From Tritrichomonas foetus (Eukaryota; Parabasalia; Tritrichomonadida; Tritrichomonadidae): a DNA stretch of 51,306 nt. How positions within the stretch are numbered: the stretch's first letter is position 1; every line of letters starts with the position of its first letter. Positions 35,842 through 46,272 of this stretch are shown here, piece by piece. The DNA lies in contig MLAK01000886.1 of the NCBI GenBank assembly GCA_001839685.1, positions 1 through 51,306 of the forward strand. The letters are read 5' to 3'. Under the pieces are notes generated by a model. The model saw only the letters and a list, made by a program, of their open reading frames with translations. It was not told the origin of the DNA and made no database searches. Made by a program: the position numbers and the translations under genes.

Positions 35842-36469
35842 TATTAAATAAAAAATGAAGTCATTATTTCATGTAATAATGTTTGGGTAATTCATTNTTT
35901 GTTTTCTNTCAAAAATTTGGTCGAGCAAATTTTTAAATTCAATTTGTTGATGTTTTTTCAATAGGATAAATAGTCGATCACTATCAATTATTTGAAAAAT
36001 AATTAATATGGACGATACAACTTTTTGATCATTATTCTGGTTTCAGAAAAGAAAATGAAATGTTCAAGATATTGAAATATAAAATTGAATTATAAAATGA
36101 CTCACTTCAAATGAATAAATGAATAAATGGAAAGAGAGATCGTTCTGAAGTTAAATCATTCACCAAGTTATTCATATTTTAGAGGTAGTTCTTCTTTGAA
36201 ATGGATAAAGAGATACATCATGGCAAAAAATATTCACTCAATGTTACAAGGATTCCTTATTAATTTTGACCTTTATTTGACCTTATATTTCCTAGATGGA
36301 AGAAAGAATTCCCTACATTTGATTACTTATTCTACATTTTTGTTGATTGTTGAATTCTATTCTTATTAGTGATTTTAACATAAAGATAGATTGTTGGAAA
36401 TGCTTTTCTTTTAAAAGCAATTATTTTTTTCGCTGTGAGATAGAATTTCTTAACGTACAGATTTTTTTC
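35842..36469. other. Divergent intergenic region, no gene seen
   Basis: Contains ambiguous bases near 35897 and 35908. An 80-codon frame at 36127-36369 lacks family likeness. A doubled motif, TTTTGACCTTTATTTGACCTTA, spans 36264-36285 and resembles the one at 712-721. Confidence 0.5.
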
Positions 36470-37201
36470 ATGAATTTTGCTGATCCTGTCGCAGATTATG
36501 ACCAACAAGCATCAATTCTCTTAGAAAAGTCAAAGGGAATGCAAGGAGGTAGCCAATCGCTTCACTTTTCCGCATTAAATGCATCAACATCCATTGTTGT
36601 TGATAATATCTACAGTCGAATCAATGCAATCGAAGAAAAACTAAATACAAACGATTCAATTTATCGTCTCGCAACACAAGCAAATGCTGCCAGCGAAAAA
36701 GAGAAACGAGAACAATTTCAATCATTTGTTGATAAAGCACAGTCGATCGAACAAACTCTTTCAAAAGTAGAAAACAAAGTGTCATCTTTGGATATGATGA
36801 TAAAAAATATCGTTCACCAAGAAATGCAGCAATTTAATAAATCCAACGAATTCACAAATAATGTAAACGAAGCTGCCTCAAAATTAACAGAGAGAATTAA
36901 TAGTATAGAAAATCAATTTTTGACAGGAATTAAGAAATCGCAGAAAGATATGAAAAAATTGAAGATTGAAGCAAGTCTTGCAAAAACGCAACAGCAAGAT
37001 GATGGAAGAGTTGATGAAATTATTGCACAACTTTCAGAAATGAAAAGGAGACAATCTATGATGCGCGAATTATTGAGCTCTCTCCATGGAAAGGGTTCGC
37101 CAGATTATCAAAATGTCAGTTCACAGATTTCTCAATTGTTTGCTCAGCTTTCATCAAAGAAAGTTGAAACTCCATTAAAATTTAAGCTTAATTCAATATA
37201 A
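36470..37201 (+). CDS. Small coiled-coil protein, 243 aa
   Basis: The frame is open from 36347, but the first 41 residues are hydrophobic, aromatic and unlike the rest. The ATG at 36470 (MNFADPVADY) begins the Gln/Glu/Lys-rich protein, is preceded by a T-rich stretch and gives a more natural start. Residues about 40-215 are predicted coiled coil, with two segments split near 120, and the C-terminus has a QNVSSQISQLFAQLSSK helix. No family was recognised. A structural or cytoskeletal role is possible but unsupported. Confidence 0.7.
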   Translation: MNFADPVADYDQQASILLEKSKGMQGGSQSLHFSALNASTSIVVDNIYSRINAIEEKLNTNDSIYRLATQANAASEKEKREQFQSFVDKAQSIEQTLSKVENKVSSLDMMIKNIVHQEMQQFNKSNEFTNNVNEAASKLTERINSIENQFLTGIKKSQKDMKKLKIEASLAKTQQQDDGRVDEIIAQLSEMKRRQSMMRELLSSLHGKGSPDYQNVSSQISQLFAQLSSKKVETPLKFKLNSI

Positions 37202-37375
37202 CAAAAGAAAAAAATATGAAAATGTTGTTGTCAATAAAAAAAAGTAACAAAATGCTAATGTTTCTCTATTACTATATTTTTTATTAATATCTTTATTTTT
37301 ATATTTATAAAATACATGTCTATTTATATATTTATAGATGAAGATGTTTGAGTAAGGGAATCGTGAACAGAATAA

Positions 37376-40300
37376 TTAAATTAACCAAGAAGAAATTAAT
37401 GCATATAATAAAATGAATCCAATACTAACAATTAAAGCATTCAAGTAGCGATAAAATGATATTGTTAAATTGTCATAACGCCTGTGAATAAATTTCTGAT
37501 CACCAAAATCAGAATAAGTCAATTCTTCAAGTGATTTTTCTGCAAGTTTATGGAAATTTTTGAAAATATGGAGTTTCTTAGTTAAATAATTTTCGAGTCT
37601 GACCGAGACAGGTAAATTTCCCGCATATAATTTTCTGCCTTTTGGCTTTTTCAACTTCAGTACTTTTTTCTTACCACGATGATGTTCATCATGAAATTCA
37701 GACATTTCAGGATCATATTCATTTGATTTAGAATTTGCTTCTGAATTATTTTTTTGGTTGTTATGTTGATTAGATTTTGAATGATCATTAATATTATTTA
37801 CTGTATATTCTGAACTATCATATGATGATGATCCTAGAAATGACAAACTAGAGCTTTCATCTGAACAATTAACAAAACTTGAACTATCATCATTAATAAT
37901 TTGTTTTGGTGCAAAAATAGGAGAATGATCAAGTTCATGTTTCAAATCTTTTTTAATATATGTGAAGAAATTTTTTCTGTCATAAATGAAATATATAACT
38001 GTGGCTGCAAGTGCAGGGGTAAAAGTAAAAACAAATAGTAATATTGTTAATCCAATAGGCATGGCTCCTTTTTGTTCATATGCAAGAATTAAAGAGTTTA
38101 AAATAATTAAAACCATTGGTTCACCAAGAGACAAAATATTATCAGATGTTGTTAAATAAGGTCTGAATCCAACAAACAAAAGAAATCCAACAGCTGATAC
38201 TGCAATATTTACAACCAATGTAGCCTTTTTTGCACAGAGAGCATAAACAACTCGATAAACATATTCAATGGATGGCCAATAAAAAAATCTAGCTTTTAAT
38301 TTATCACACAAAACTGATGATACTGACATTGCATTTTCCATCCATCCACGAATGAAAAAAGGATGAAAATAAGAACGAATTACCATGGGAAAAATAGAAA
38401 AAAGAAATATTGAAAGCATTGGAACAACTACAGAAAAGAAAGTGACAAATGCAATTGTTACTGATTCTAAGCTGTCATCACATAATAAATTGATACATGG
38501 AAGTAAGAAAAGTTGACCGAGAACGTGAAAACAGTACATAACAAAAATAGAAGATGACTTAGCAAGTGCATCGGGATCCCAATTAGCGACAAGTAGAAGT
38601 ATTCCTATTACTATAGCTAAAACTCCAAAAACAGCAGTTATAAAGTAATATATTGTAGATAGGCCAACAATTAAGAGCACAATTAAATTGATAATACATA
38701 GACTCATAATAATTGTGAGCATTATATTCATTCGAGGAAAAGATTTTAACATTCCTTTATTACATAGAATATTTGTGTATTTTTTAGGATTAATGATAAT
38801 AATGCAAAGATAACACAAGTAAAATGGGCTAAGAAGAGAACACGATATAATTCTTATGACTGAGTTTTCGATTTTCAAAGCTTTATCTAAAATATTACCT
38901 TTCTTTAGAATGAGTGTGATAAATAAAGCTAAAATTGAAATGATTATTAGCCAAATTCCAATTGGTCTCCCAAGCATAGCAATTCCCACCCCAGCAGGAA
39001 CATATACAGCTGATCCAATTAATGATATTAAAAGCCATTCAATCCCATAAAGAAATCCATAGACTAAAAATGTCAATAAATATGTAAAAACACAAGATAA
39101 AAATAATGCCTCTTGTGATGCTGTTAATGGTTCAATTTTTAACTCAGTTATCACTAAGTTAAGCAGTGATGTAGCCCAATCTGTAAATTTTGACATAGCA
39201 GAGCCACTATTTTCACCAGAGTTTACAGTAACTGAGCATGCCTGAACAAGTCGAATGACAGAAAAAATAATTGGAAAAAATCTTGAAAGTTTTGAAAGTC
39301 CCATTAATGATGAAATAAAATTGCAACAACATCGACCATCATCATCATCATCAAATTTCCTAATAATATTTCTTTTATCACTGCTATCAGATGGATCATC
39401 ACTATCATTTTTTTCTTTATCTAAATTATTATTGCTTTTTTTGGTATTCATGTTTGGATTGATATTATTGTTGCTATTTTTTTTATCTTTGTTATCAAGT
39501 GGAACATCTTTTGGTTCCATAAATGCCATAATGGTATCTTGTTGAAAACATTGAATTAACATTTGTGATGCTTGTTTTGATCCTTTATTTGCTGCTAATT
39601 GATAGTATTTTCGTGCAATATCCATATCTTTGTTTACACCCTTTCCAGAATGATAGCAAACAGCTAAGCGATACTGTGCTGTTGAATTACCTTTTTCCGA
39701 TAAATATTTATACAGCCTTATACATTCATCGATATTATGATCTTCATTGTCATCACTAAGAATCATATTTTCAGTGAATATTTTTCCTTTAGATGAAATA
39801 TTGGCTGCTTTTTTATAACACTTTGCCGCAGTCACCAAATTCATGCTTACACGATATCCACACTCATATAATCTCCCAATAGCTAGAAGTCCAATAGCTC
39901 TTTTATTTTTTGCAATTTGTTTAAAATAATTTATCGAATCATCATCATCTGCAGCATCTAAATCTGCAATATCATCTTTTAATGCTTTCTCATTTTTAAA
40001 TTTAGCAGCCATTTTTAAATAATGCGATGCTTCTAATAAATCTTGTTCGACATCATTTCCGTATGCAAAAAGTTCACATAAAAAGTAAGCTGCTTTTGAT
40101 GATCGTCGATTTACAGCTTGTTTATAATAATGTAATGATAATTCTATTTCTTTGTTTTCATGATAATATTGCCCTAACAGTAATAAAGCTTCAAGTGATC
40201 TTTTTCTTGCAGCACTTTGAAGATGTTGAATATATCCTTTCATATTATTGTCTGATTTACATTTTTCTGCCAAAAATAACTCAGCTCTAAATGATCCTTG

Positions 40301-41914
40301 TGATGCAGCAGCTTCTAAAAAACCATTGCATTGTGGATCAAGTTCTGCATATATTAGCTGGGCTCTTCTTGATCCATTTAATGCGGCCATTTTGAAATAT
40401 AACTTAGCTTCTTCAATATTTCCTTCTTCTTTTGCCATATCTGCTAATTTGAGTTGTGAATATACATTGCCAAGTTCAGCAGCACGATGAAGATAATCTA
40501 ATGATAATTTTTTATCTTTTCCAAAATTTAATAATGCTAATTCATGCAATGCATCATGGACATCATATTTTGCTGCTTCCATAAGATATCGACTATATTC
40601 TGATGACAAAGGACCAAAAGATCCTTTGTAAAAAAGTGCAAGCTGATAACATGCATAAAACTTTGCATGAATCCAGTTCACTTCAGATGATTTATTTATT
40701 AAATTATTTGGTATTCCAGCTGCTGATTCTTGAATAGAGTCGCGTAACATAGTTGACTGTAAATTTGTTGAGGGTTCTTTATCAAATTCATCCAAATGAT
40801 TTTTTAGTGAATCTTTCAATGAATCTTTTAAAGTGTTTTTCATTGTATCTTGTAAAGTTCCTTGAGTCGAATTTGGAACATTATTTTGTAATGGATTATG
40901 AGGAGAATTTGGAGGTGAAATTATTTGAGAATCATTATTAATATCTTCAGTTTCTATTGGATGCTTAGGAATAATAATTGGAATGTATTGAGAAGATGCT
41001 TGTGAGAAATGAAACCATGATTTTGATATACCTTTTGAATTTAGTTTATCGGTACTTAAAAAACAACCATATGCCATTTCATTTTTACTTTTTGAAAGAA
41101 GTTTTCTTATTTTATGCTTGTATTTTTCAAAAGCAGTAATTTCTGTGTTGTTTAAAAGTATTTTGGTATTATAACCCAATTTTTGGACAATATACGAAAA
41201 ATTAGGTCTTCTCATCGAATCTCTTATTAAACAACGATTTATCAGTTTTACTAAAGATTTTGGTAAATTGTCTTGATAATCTGGAATAGGTTTATCAAAT
41301 GTTGGTGGAGATTTAGCTACCATTAAACGTAAAAAATAACCAAATTCATAAACATCTGAACGTCTATTTGCATGAAAGTTTGGAATAAATTCTGGCAGAT
41401 GTGTTGTTTTTGGAAATATATCAGATTGGTCTGATATACATTGATAAAATCCATGTCCATATAAATATGGTTCATTTTTGTCATTTAAATATACACAACT
41501 ATCACTAAAATTTCCATGAACAATTCCAATGCAATGTAGATAATGAAATGCAACTGCAATTCCAAATGCTATAATATGAAATTCAGTTGCTGTAAATGAT
41601 TTTCCTTCATTTTTCAAAAGAGTGAAAACATCAGTGAAAGGTTTCAAAATTGGCATTGTGATTACAAATTGTGGTTTTGTTTGAAGTGAAGCATATAATA
41701 TTGCTTCTTGTTTACATAACAATGGATGGGCATTTTTAAAATATTCATTTAGTTTTATGACAGCTGATCTTAATGAGCCTCTATTAAATTGTTTTTTCCC
41801 AATAATATGAAATAATACCTCTTCATCTGTGTGTGTGTTACGTGCGATAAATTGTATTGATCCAGGGAACATATGATATATTACTCCTAGATCGTAATCA
41901 TCGCTCGTTAACAT
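37376..41914 (-). CDS. Pseudokinase, Sel1-repeat, multipass membrane protein, 1512 aa
   Basis: Residues about 1-250 resemble a protein kinase fold: a FHYLHCIGIVHGNFSDSCVYL catalytic-loop equivalent and a C-lobe RRSDVYEFGYFLRLMV, RCLIRDSMRRPNF. Catalytic residues are gone (HRD is HGN at 133-135, DFG is GHG at 153-155, no clear P-loop), so it is a pseudokinase. About 425-790 hold some ten Sel1-like repeats (ALxxLGxxY, AxxYYKxAA). An Asn/Asp-rich linker precedes about 10 hydrophobic segments between 865 and 1245, a Ser/Asn-rich loop, and a final membrane segment at about 1488-1510. Family of the membrane part is unknown. A membrane-anchored scaffold sensing or recruiting partners by its Sel1 solenoid is a plausible guess. 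Confidence 0.8.
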   Translation of the reverse strand: MLTSDDYDLGVIYHMFPGSIQFIARNTHTDEEVLFHIIGKKQFNRGSLRSAVIKLNEYFKNAHPLLCKQEAILYASLQTKPQFVITMPILKPFTDVFTLLKNEGKSFTATEFHIIAFGIAVAFHYLHCIGIVHGNFSDSCVYLNDKNEPYLYGHGFYQCISDQSDIFPKTTHLPEFIPNFHANRRSDVYEFGYFLRLMVAKSPPTFDKPIPDYQDNLPKSLVKLINRCLIRDSMRRPNFSYIVQKLGYNTKILLNNTEITAFEKYKHKIRKLLSKSKNEMAYGCFLSTDKLNSKGISKSWFHFSQASSQYIPIIIPKHPIETEDINNDSQIISPPNSPHNPLQNNVPNSTQGTLQDTMKNTLKDSLKDSLKNHLDEFDKEPSTNLQSTMLRDSIQESAAGIPNNLINKSSEVNWIHAKFYACYQLALFYKGSFGPLSSEYSRYLMEAAKYDVHDALHELALLNFGKDKKLSLDYLHRAAELGNVYSQLKLADMAKEEGNIEEAKLYFKMAALNGSRRAQLIYAELDPQCNGFLEAAASQGSFRAELFLAEKCKSDNNMKGYIQHLQSAARKRSLEALLLLGQYYHENKEIELSLHYYKQAVNRRSSKAAYFLCELFAYGNDVEQDLLEASHYLKMAAKFKNEKALKDDIADLDAADDDDSINYFKQIAKNKRAIGLLAIGRLYECGYRVSMNLVTAAKCYKKAANISSKGKIFTENMILSDDNEDHNIDECIRLYKYLSEKGNSTAQYRLAVCYHSGKGVNKDMDIARKYYQLAANKGSKQASQMLIQCFQQDTIMAFMEPKDVPLDNKDKKNSNNNINPNMNTKKSNNNLDKEKNDSDDPSDSSDKRNIIRKFDDDDDGRCCCNFISSLMGLSKLSRFFPIIFSVIRLVQACSVTVNSGENSGSAMSKFTDWATSLLNLVITELKIEPLTASQEALFLSCVFTYLLTFLVYGFLYGIEWLLISLIGSAVYVPAGVGIAMLGRPIGIWLIIISILALFITLILKKGNILDKALKIENSVIRIISCSLLSPFYLCYLCIIIINPKKYTNILCNKGMLKSFPRMNIMLTIIMSLCIINLIVLLIVGLSTIYYFITAVFGVLAIVIGILLLVANWDPDALAKSSSIFVMYCFHVLGQLFLLPCINLLCDDSLESVTIAFVTFFSVVVPMLSIFLFSIFPMVIRSYFHPFFIRGWMENAMSVSSVLCDKLKARFFYWPSIEYVYRVVYALCAKKATLVVNIAVSAVGFLLFVGFRPYLTTSDNILSLGEPMVLIILNSLILAYEQKGAMPIGLTILLFVFTFTPALAATVIYFIYDRKNFFTYIKKDLKHELDHSPIFAPKQIINDDSSSFVNCSDESSSLSFLGSSSYDSSEYTVNNINDHSKSNQHNNQKNNSEANSKSNEYDPEMSEFHDEHHRGKKKVLKLKKPKGRKLYAGNLPVSVRLENYLTKKLHIFKNFHKLAEKSLEELTYSDFGDQKFIHRRYDNLTISFYRYLNALIVSIGFILLYALISSWLI

Positions 41915-42475
41915 ATATCATCAATTTCTCATCGTAGATTTTGAGGTATTCAATTTTAATAAATATTTTTTAGAAATATCTCGGTTATTATAATATAAAT
42001 TAATTTTATTATTGCTTATTTCCAAACAAATATTAATTTAATCATTGTTCTATGAATAAAAATATTATTAATCCAAAAAATCTATTTGTAATCTTTGATA
42101 ATTACAGAACTCATAGCTTTATCTATATTTTTGGAAATAAAAGATTCATTAAAAGATGATGATGCTATAAATACATCAGTTTATAGAACTGTAAATTCAG
42201 ATAATTCGTTATTCTATAAATCACAAATTTTATGTTTAATTATATCAGTAAAAGATATATAGTTTCAAAATTATAATAAAAATTAGCTCTTACTGTTATT
42301 ATGAAAATATGAATATTTTTTGCTTGTGATTATAAAGTATTTTGTTTTTATGGTTTGTACAACACTGCTCAATAGAAAGCAGACACATCAAAAAAGAATG
42401 AAAAATATGATGAGAAAAGTGAAAAACAGATGAAAACTCATCATAAAATTGATTGGCGAACGTTTACAAAACGAG
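41915..42475. other. Divergent intergenic region, no gene seen
   Basis: Strongly AT-rich spacer of about 560 bases between the pseudokinase gene and the glycosyltransferase candidate. No motif stands out. Confidence 0.6.
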
Positions 42476-43672
42476 ATGAGCAGGAGACAGCTCATTACTT
42501 TTTATTTACAGATAGTAATCATTGTATCTCTTGCCTGTTTACTTCAATATCAGTTCTACGCGAAAAATAATCCTTCTCGACCAGATCCAAGAAAATACGT
42601 CGATATCGAGCCAGAGAACTACAAAGAAGACGATTTTAATCAGACGCTTCCTTTTGAAACAGGAGAATTCAAAGACAGCGAAGTTGACGAAGCTACAACT
42701 TTTCTCCATCTCCCAATATCGTTTTCTCGAGGCTTTGTTTCATGTAATGAAAGCAAAGAGTACAGTTGTTTCGAACTAATTCGTGCATATAAAGCAACAA
42801 AAGAATACATTTCTCTTTATGAAAGCGAACAAACGAAAGGATATGTCATTGCAAATTTGACATCATCTGAAGCGCCTCTACATTGTTTGATGTCATCATT
42901 TTATAATGCATTTTTACTTGCAATGTTTACCAAAAGAAGGCTTGTTTTACAAACCGATGAACCTGATATTTTTTGGCTACATTCACAAGTTAAGCCGTTT
43001 TTTGCACCACCATTAAATCTTCCAAAAGTGCCAGAAGTTGTTCTTCCTTTCAATTTCACTTATCCATGTGAGGATATCAATATAAATGATCAAATTTTGG
43101 TTATCAATCCTTGCATGTGGCCACAAATTTCATATATTCATCCTTACCTTGCACCAAGGATAAGATCCGTTTTTGGAATTCATGCTGCTTTTTATATTTG
43201 TAATTTTCTCTTTGATGAATATAATGCAATGATTGATTGTCCTCAACTTCCTGAAAATTCTGTTGCTTGCGTTCCTCATACAAGTAAAGCATGGTCAATA
43301 AACCAAAATACTTTCCAAAAAAGAATGACTGAATGCGTTGGTAATTATTCAGTTGTAATGATTGAAGAGGATGAAGAAAAAAATCACACTGATCAGATTT
43401 GCATGATGAAAAAGTTAATTTCTGCTGATAAAATTGTATATACATATGGATCGGTCCTTGGATGGATGGCAATGGCAATGCAAGGTGGAAAAGGTGCTGC
43501 TGTAGACTTGGATGGCCCACAGTGCATGGAATTTCGAAACTCCCAATCTGGAAGTTTGATTCATACATATAATCCGAAGAAGTCTTTTCATTATTCATCA
43601 AATAATGATTTTCTTTTGTGTGGGCCAAATTATAATGATGCAAGGCTGTATGAAAGATATTTAATGTGGTGA
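42476..43672 (+). CDS. Type II membrane protein, candidate Golgi glycosyltransferase
   Basis: The frame is open from TTG 42449; the first ATG is 42476 (MSRRQLITFY), giving 398 residues. A single signal-anchor segment (about residues 6-28) after a short basic cytoplasmic tail, with a long lumenal domain rich in cysteine and aromatic residues, is the topology of Golgi glycosyltransferases. The lumenal part has an FYNAFLLAMFTKRRLVLQTD segment, several possible N-glycosylation sites (NLTSS, NYSVV) and a late KIVYTYGSVLGWMAMAMQGG block reminiscent of the donor-binding region of fucosyltransferase-like enzymes. The family assignment is tentative; a DxD motif is not obvious. Confidence 0.5.
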   Translation: MSRRQLITFYLQIVIIVSLACLLQYQFYAKNNPSRPDPRKYVDIEPENYKEDDFNQTLPFETGEFKDSEVDEATTFLHLPISFSRGFVSCNESKEYSCFELIRAYKATKEYISLYESEQTKGYVIANLTSSEAPLHCLMSSFYNAFLLAMFTKRRLVLQTDEPDIFWLHSQVKPFFAPPLNLPKVPEVVLPFNFTYPCEDININDQILVINPCMWPQISYIHPYLAPRIRSVFGIHAAFYICNFLFDEYNAMIDCPQLPENSVACVPHTSKAWSINQNTFQKRMTECVGNYSVVMIEEDEEKNHTDQICMMKKLISADKIVYTYGSVLGWMAMAMQGGKGAAVDLDGPQCMEFRNSQSGSLIHTYNPKKSFHYSSNNDFLLCGPNYNDARLYERYLMW

Positions 43673-43905
43673 TATGAAGCATGAAATAGAATGTGTGTTC
43701 TAAATTAAATAGATCATAATTTTTCTTCTTCTTTTTTCTTCTTTTTCATTTTCTGAATTAAAGTTAATCATATGAACAAAAGGATAGGATGAGTGAACAA
43801 CAAAATATGATCAATTATTCAATAGAAAAAGCGAAAATATACAAAATTGTCAAATTGTATTTATAATTTTAATATTAACTAACAAAAATATATAATACTT
43901 CACTT

Positions 43906-45687
43906 TCATGAAAATGTCGCAGCTAACTTCCTTGGTGAAATCATTCTGGGTCGAAAAATTGCTTTTACTTCAGCAGGTCTTAAATCAAGTTTGGCTGGTT
44001 CGGGCCTGTACCTATATTCATTCATCATTGTTCTCGTTTTACCACTATACATACCAAATGATGATCCAAGATTCCTAGAAGAAGTAATAGGGAAAGTAAC
44101 TGATTGCTTTTTAGGTATTTTTGGACCATTTAATCTAGTTGTAAGTTGCTTTTTTAAGTTGAAATTGGCATTTTCTTCTGAACTTTTTTCTGCTTCTAAT
44201 GTTGTCTTTTTTCTATCCCAATTTTGATTCCATAATTGAATCTCTCTTTGTTGCCTTTCAATTAAACATTTATATTCATTTTTCATTGCTTCTGCTGCTT
44301 TTTGTTTGGCAATCAAAGTTTCCTCTTTTTGTAATTTGTCTGCTTTGAGTTTAAGTTGTTTAGCTTGAACAAAATCCATAGTCATTGCTTGATTTTTCTG
44401 CATTCTTCGAAGTTGAAGCAATTTTGTGCTTGCTTTTTGATATGGCAAGAGTGTTTCTGGTTTTTCCCATTTTTCATTAAATGCTTGCAGTTCAGCATTA
44501 TGTCGTTGTTGAAGAGATTCATAGCTATGCTGTTTTAATAAATCAAATTCCATCATTCGGGTTTTATATTTTTCATTAATCGCCTGCTGCTGACTAATTG
44601 CCAATTCTAATTTATTGTTAAGATCCTGAGTGATTTCATCTTCATCATAATTCCTGTCTGCAGTTTGAATATTATTGATCAGTCTTTCCAAAGCTAATTT
44701 AACTTGGTTAGCTTTATCATATTCTTGATTAACCATTAAATTCATTGCTCTTTGTTTTGCAACTAATGCAACATCGGCTCGAGCTTCTTTTGGAGGAAGG
44801 TTTTTTGTAGATAAATAGTTATCAAGGGCTTTTTCAAGTTCTTCTTCAGAATAGTTACTTGTAAATTGTGTTGTAAATAAATCGTCATTATTGATTTTCT
44901 TGACTTTTTTCTTTTTAGGATGATCATTTAAATCATCAGCAATAGGAGTATGAACAGCAGTTATCAATACTTCTTCTTCATCATTTTCTTCTTCTTCTTC
45001 TTCCTCCTCTTCTTCATATAAATCATCATTATTTTCACTTATATTTGATTGTGGAAATTTGGTATTTCCTGGGGGTGGAATTTGCTCAGCAACATTATTG
45101 TTCATGTCTATAGAATATTCATGAAGTAAATGTGATGGAGCTTGAGAGCTTGGTGCTTTTGATTTAGAAGAAGATACTTTCTCTTCTTCCTCTTCTTCTT
45201 CTTCCTCATATTCATATTCATCAGAACTTGAAACTTCTTTTTTCTGTGTTTGATTACTTTTTGATTCAGAACTACTTGTGTTTGTTTTCATAGGCGGTTT
45301 CTTGATAGGATTTTTAAGTGGTGTGTCTTCTTTCTTTTCTTCTTCCTCTTCTTCATATTCATAGTCACTGGAAGATGAACTACTTGAATCATTTTTTGTG
45401 TTGGCACTTTTTTGATTGGGATTGATCATGTTTCCATTTTTATTATTTTCTTGAATGTTCAATTTGCCATTTTGCGAATTTGATTTTTTCTCTTTCGTTT
45501 CTTCTCCAACTTCTTCTTCTTCTTCGTATTCATATTCTGAGCTTGACGAGTCATTTTCTTTCTTTTCGTTTGTCGCATTTTTTCCCTTCAGAGAGTTTTG
45601 GGAATTTTGATTTTGTGGCGATTCGGATTTATGTTTCTTTGATTCAGTGCCATGGCTGGAGTCGCTTCCGGCACTGCTATGAGGCAT
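43906..45687 (-). CDS. Acidic low-complexity and coiled-coil protein, 593 aa
   Basis: The N-terminal half (about 1-265) is Ser/Asn/Lys-rich and disordered, with five Glu runs in blocks of YEYEEEEE. The C-terminal half (about 270-525) is helical coiled coil with two repeat-like units (AKQRAMNLMVNQEYDKANQVKL and QAMTMDFVQAKQLKLKADKL), each followed by an L/I-x-x-W or WNQNW/NEKWEKPE helix. A basic Arg/Pro-rich tail (RYRPEPAKLD, RPRMISPRKL) ends the protein. This layout recurs among trichomonad proteins, but I do not know the function. The start at ATG 45687 gives MPHSSAGSDS. Confidence 0.75.
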   Translation of the reverse strand: MPHSSAGSDSSHGTESKKHKSESPQNQNSQNSLKGKNATNEKKENDSSSSEYEYEEEEEVGEETKEKKSNSQNGKLNIQENNKNGNMINPNQKSANTKNDSSSSSSSDYEYEEEEEEKKEDTPLKNPIKKPPMKTNTSSSESKSNQTQKKEVSSSDEYEYEEEEEEEEEKVSSSKSKAPSSQAPSHLLHEYSIDMNNNVAEQIPPPGNTKFPQSNISENNDDLYEEEEEEEEEENDEEEVLITAVHTPIADDLNDHPKKKKVKKINNDDLFTTQFTSNYSEEELEKALDNYLSTKNLPPKEARADVALVAKQRAMNLMVNQEYDKANQVKLALERLINNIQTADRNYDEDEITQDLNNKLELAISQQQAINEKYKTRMMEFDLLKQHSYESLQQRHNAELQAFNEKWEKPETLLPYQKASTKLLQLRRMQKNQAMTMDFVQAKQLKLKADKLQKEETLIAKQKAAEAMKNEYKCLIERQQREIQLWNQNWDRKKTTLEAEKSSEENANFNLKKQLTTRLNGPKIPKKQSVTFPITSSRNLGSSFGMYSGKTRTMMNEYRYRPEPAKLDLRPAEVKAIFRPRMISPRKLAATFS

Positions 45688-46098
45688 TCGGATTCAATCT
45701 CTAACGTACAATTTTGAAATGTTTATTATTTTCAAACGTTCGTCAATTACAAGCTTTTTGATGCGATATTTGTCCGTGAAAAATAAACAAGTTATTTTAC
45801 CTTCCAGGGTATAGCAGATTGATAAACGTTTTGAGATTATGCTTGCAGTTTTCATTATAGTTGTTTGAACTGTTTAAAAATTATGAATTTTAAAAGATTA
45901 TATAATCGTGGTCGATTCTATCACACATTGAATCAATTTTAAGGTTTCTAATTCATCAATAACGCATTACAAAAACAATAGAAGGAAAACAAAAAGATTA
46001 AAAAATAAAAAAAAAAGTAATAAATATGAAGCATTTAGAATGTGCTTTTTTTAAAAAAATAAGTGCGTCATCGGAAGCAATCAACAATATGATCCTAT
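45688..46098. other. Intergenic region, no gene seen
   Basis: AT-rich spacer upstream of the acidic coiled-coil gene and downstream of the S29 gene. The stretch near 45981-46020 is A-rich. Nothing else is recognised. Confidence 0.6.
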
Positions 46099-46272
46099 TT
46101 AATCATATTTCTTGAAGCCGAGAACAGCAGCGCGTTCGCGGAAACATCTGCGGCACATATTGAGGCCATATGAGCGAATGACACCACGGCGTTTTTGGCA
46201 GACACGGCAACCACGAGCGAAACTTCCTTTTGCGTTTTCACGGTTGTGCTTTGGAACGAAATCGACAGGCAT
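46099..46272 (-). CDS. RPS29: Ribosomal protein S29 (uS14), 57 aa
   Basis: A short gene found by reading the minus strand. The ATG at 46272 gives MPVDFVPKHNRE and the frame ends in TAA (TAAATAG, a stop overlapping TAAA) at 46099. It has the zinc ribbon C22-x2-C25 in GCRVCQ and C40-x2-C43 in NMCRRCF, the SYGLNMCRRCFRE core and the final GFKKYD, all hallmarks of cytosolic S29 of the small ribosomal subunit. Its 57 residues match the family length (56). The N-terminus differs from the usual GHxxLYxSHPR form. Locally higher GC and codon bias fit a highly expressed gene. Longer frames on both strands over this stretch are shadows. Confidence 0.95.
   Translation of the reverse strand: MPVDFVPKHNRENAKGSFARGCRVCQKRRGVIRSYGLNMCRRCFRERAAVLGFKKYD

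Noticed and set aside
36347..36469. 41-residue N-terminal extension of the coiled-coil protein
   Set aside because: Its aromatic, hydrophobic composition differs from the rest, and the ATG at 36470 is a better start.
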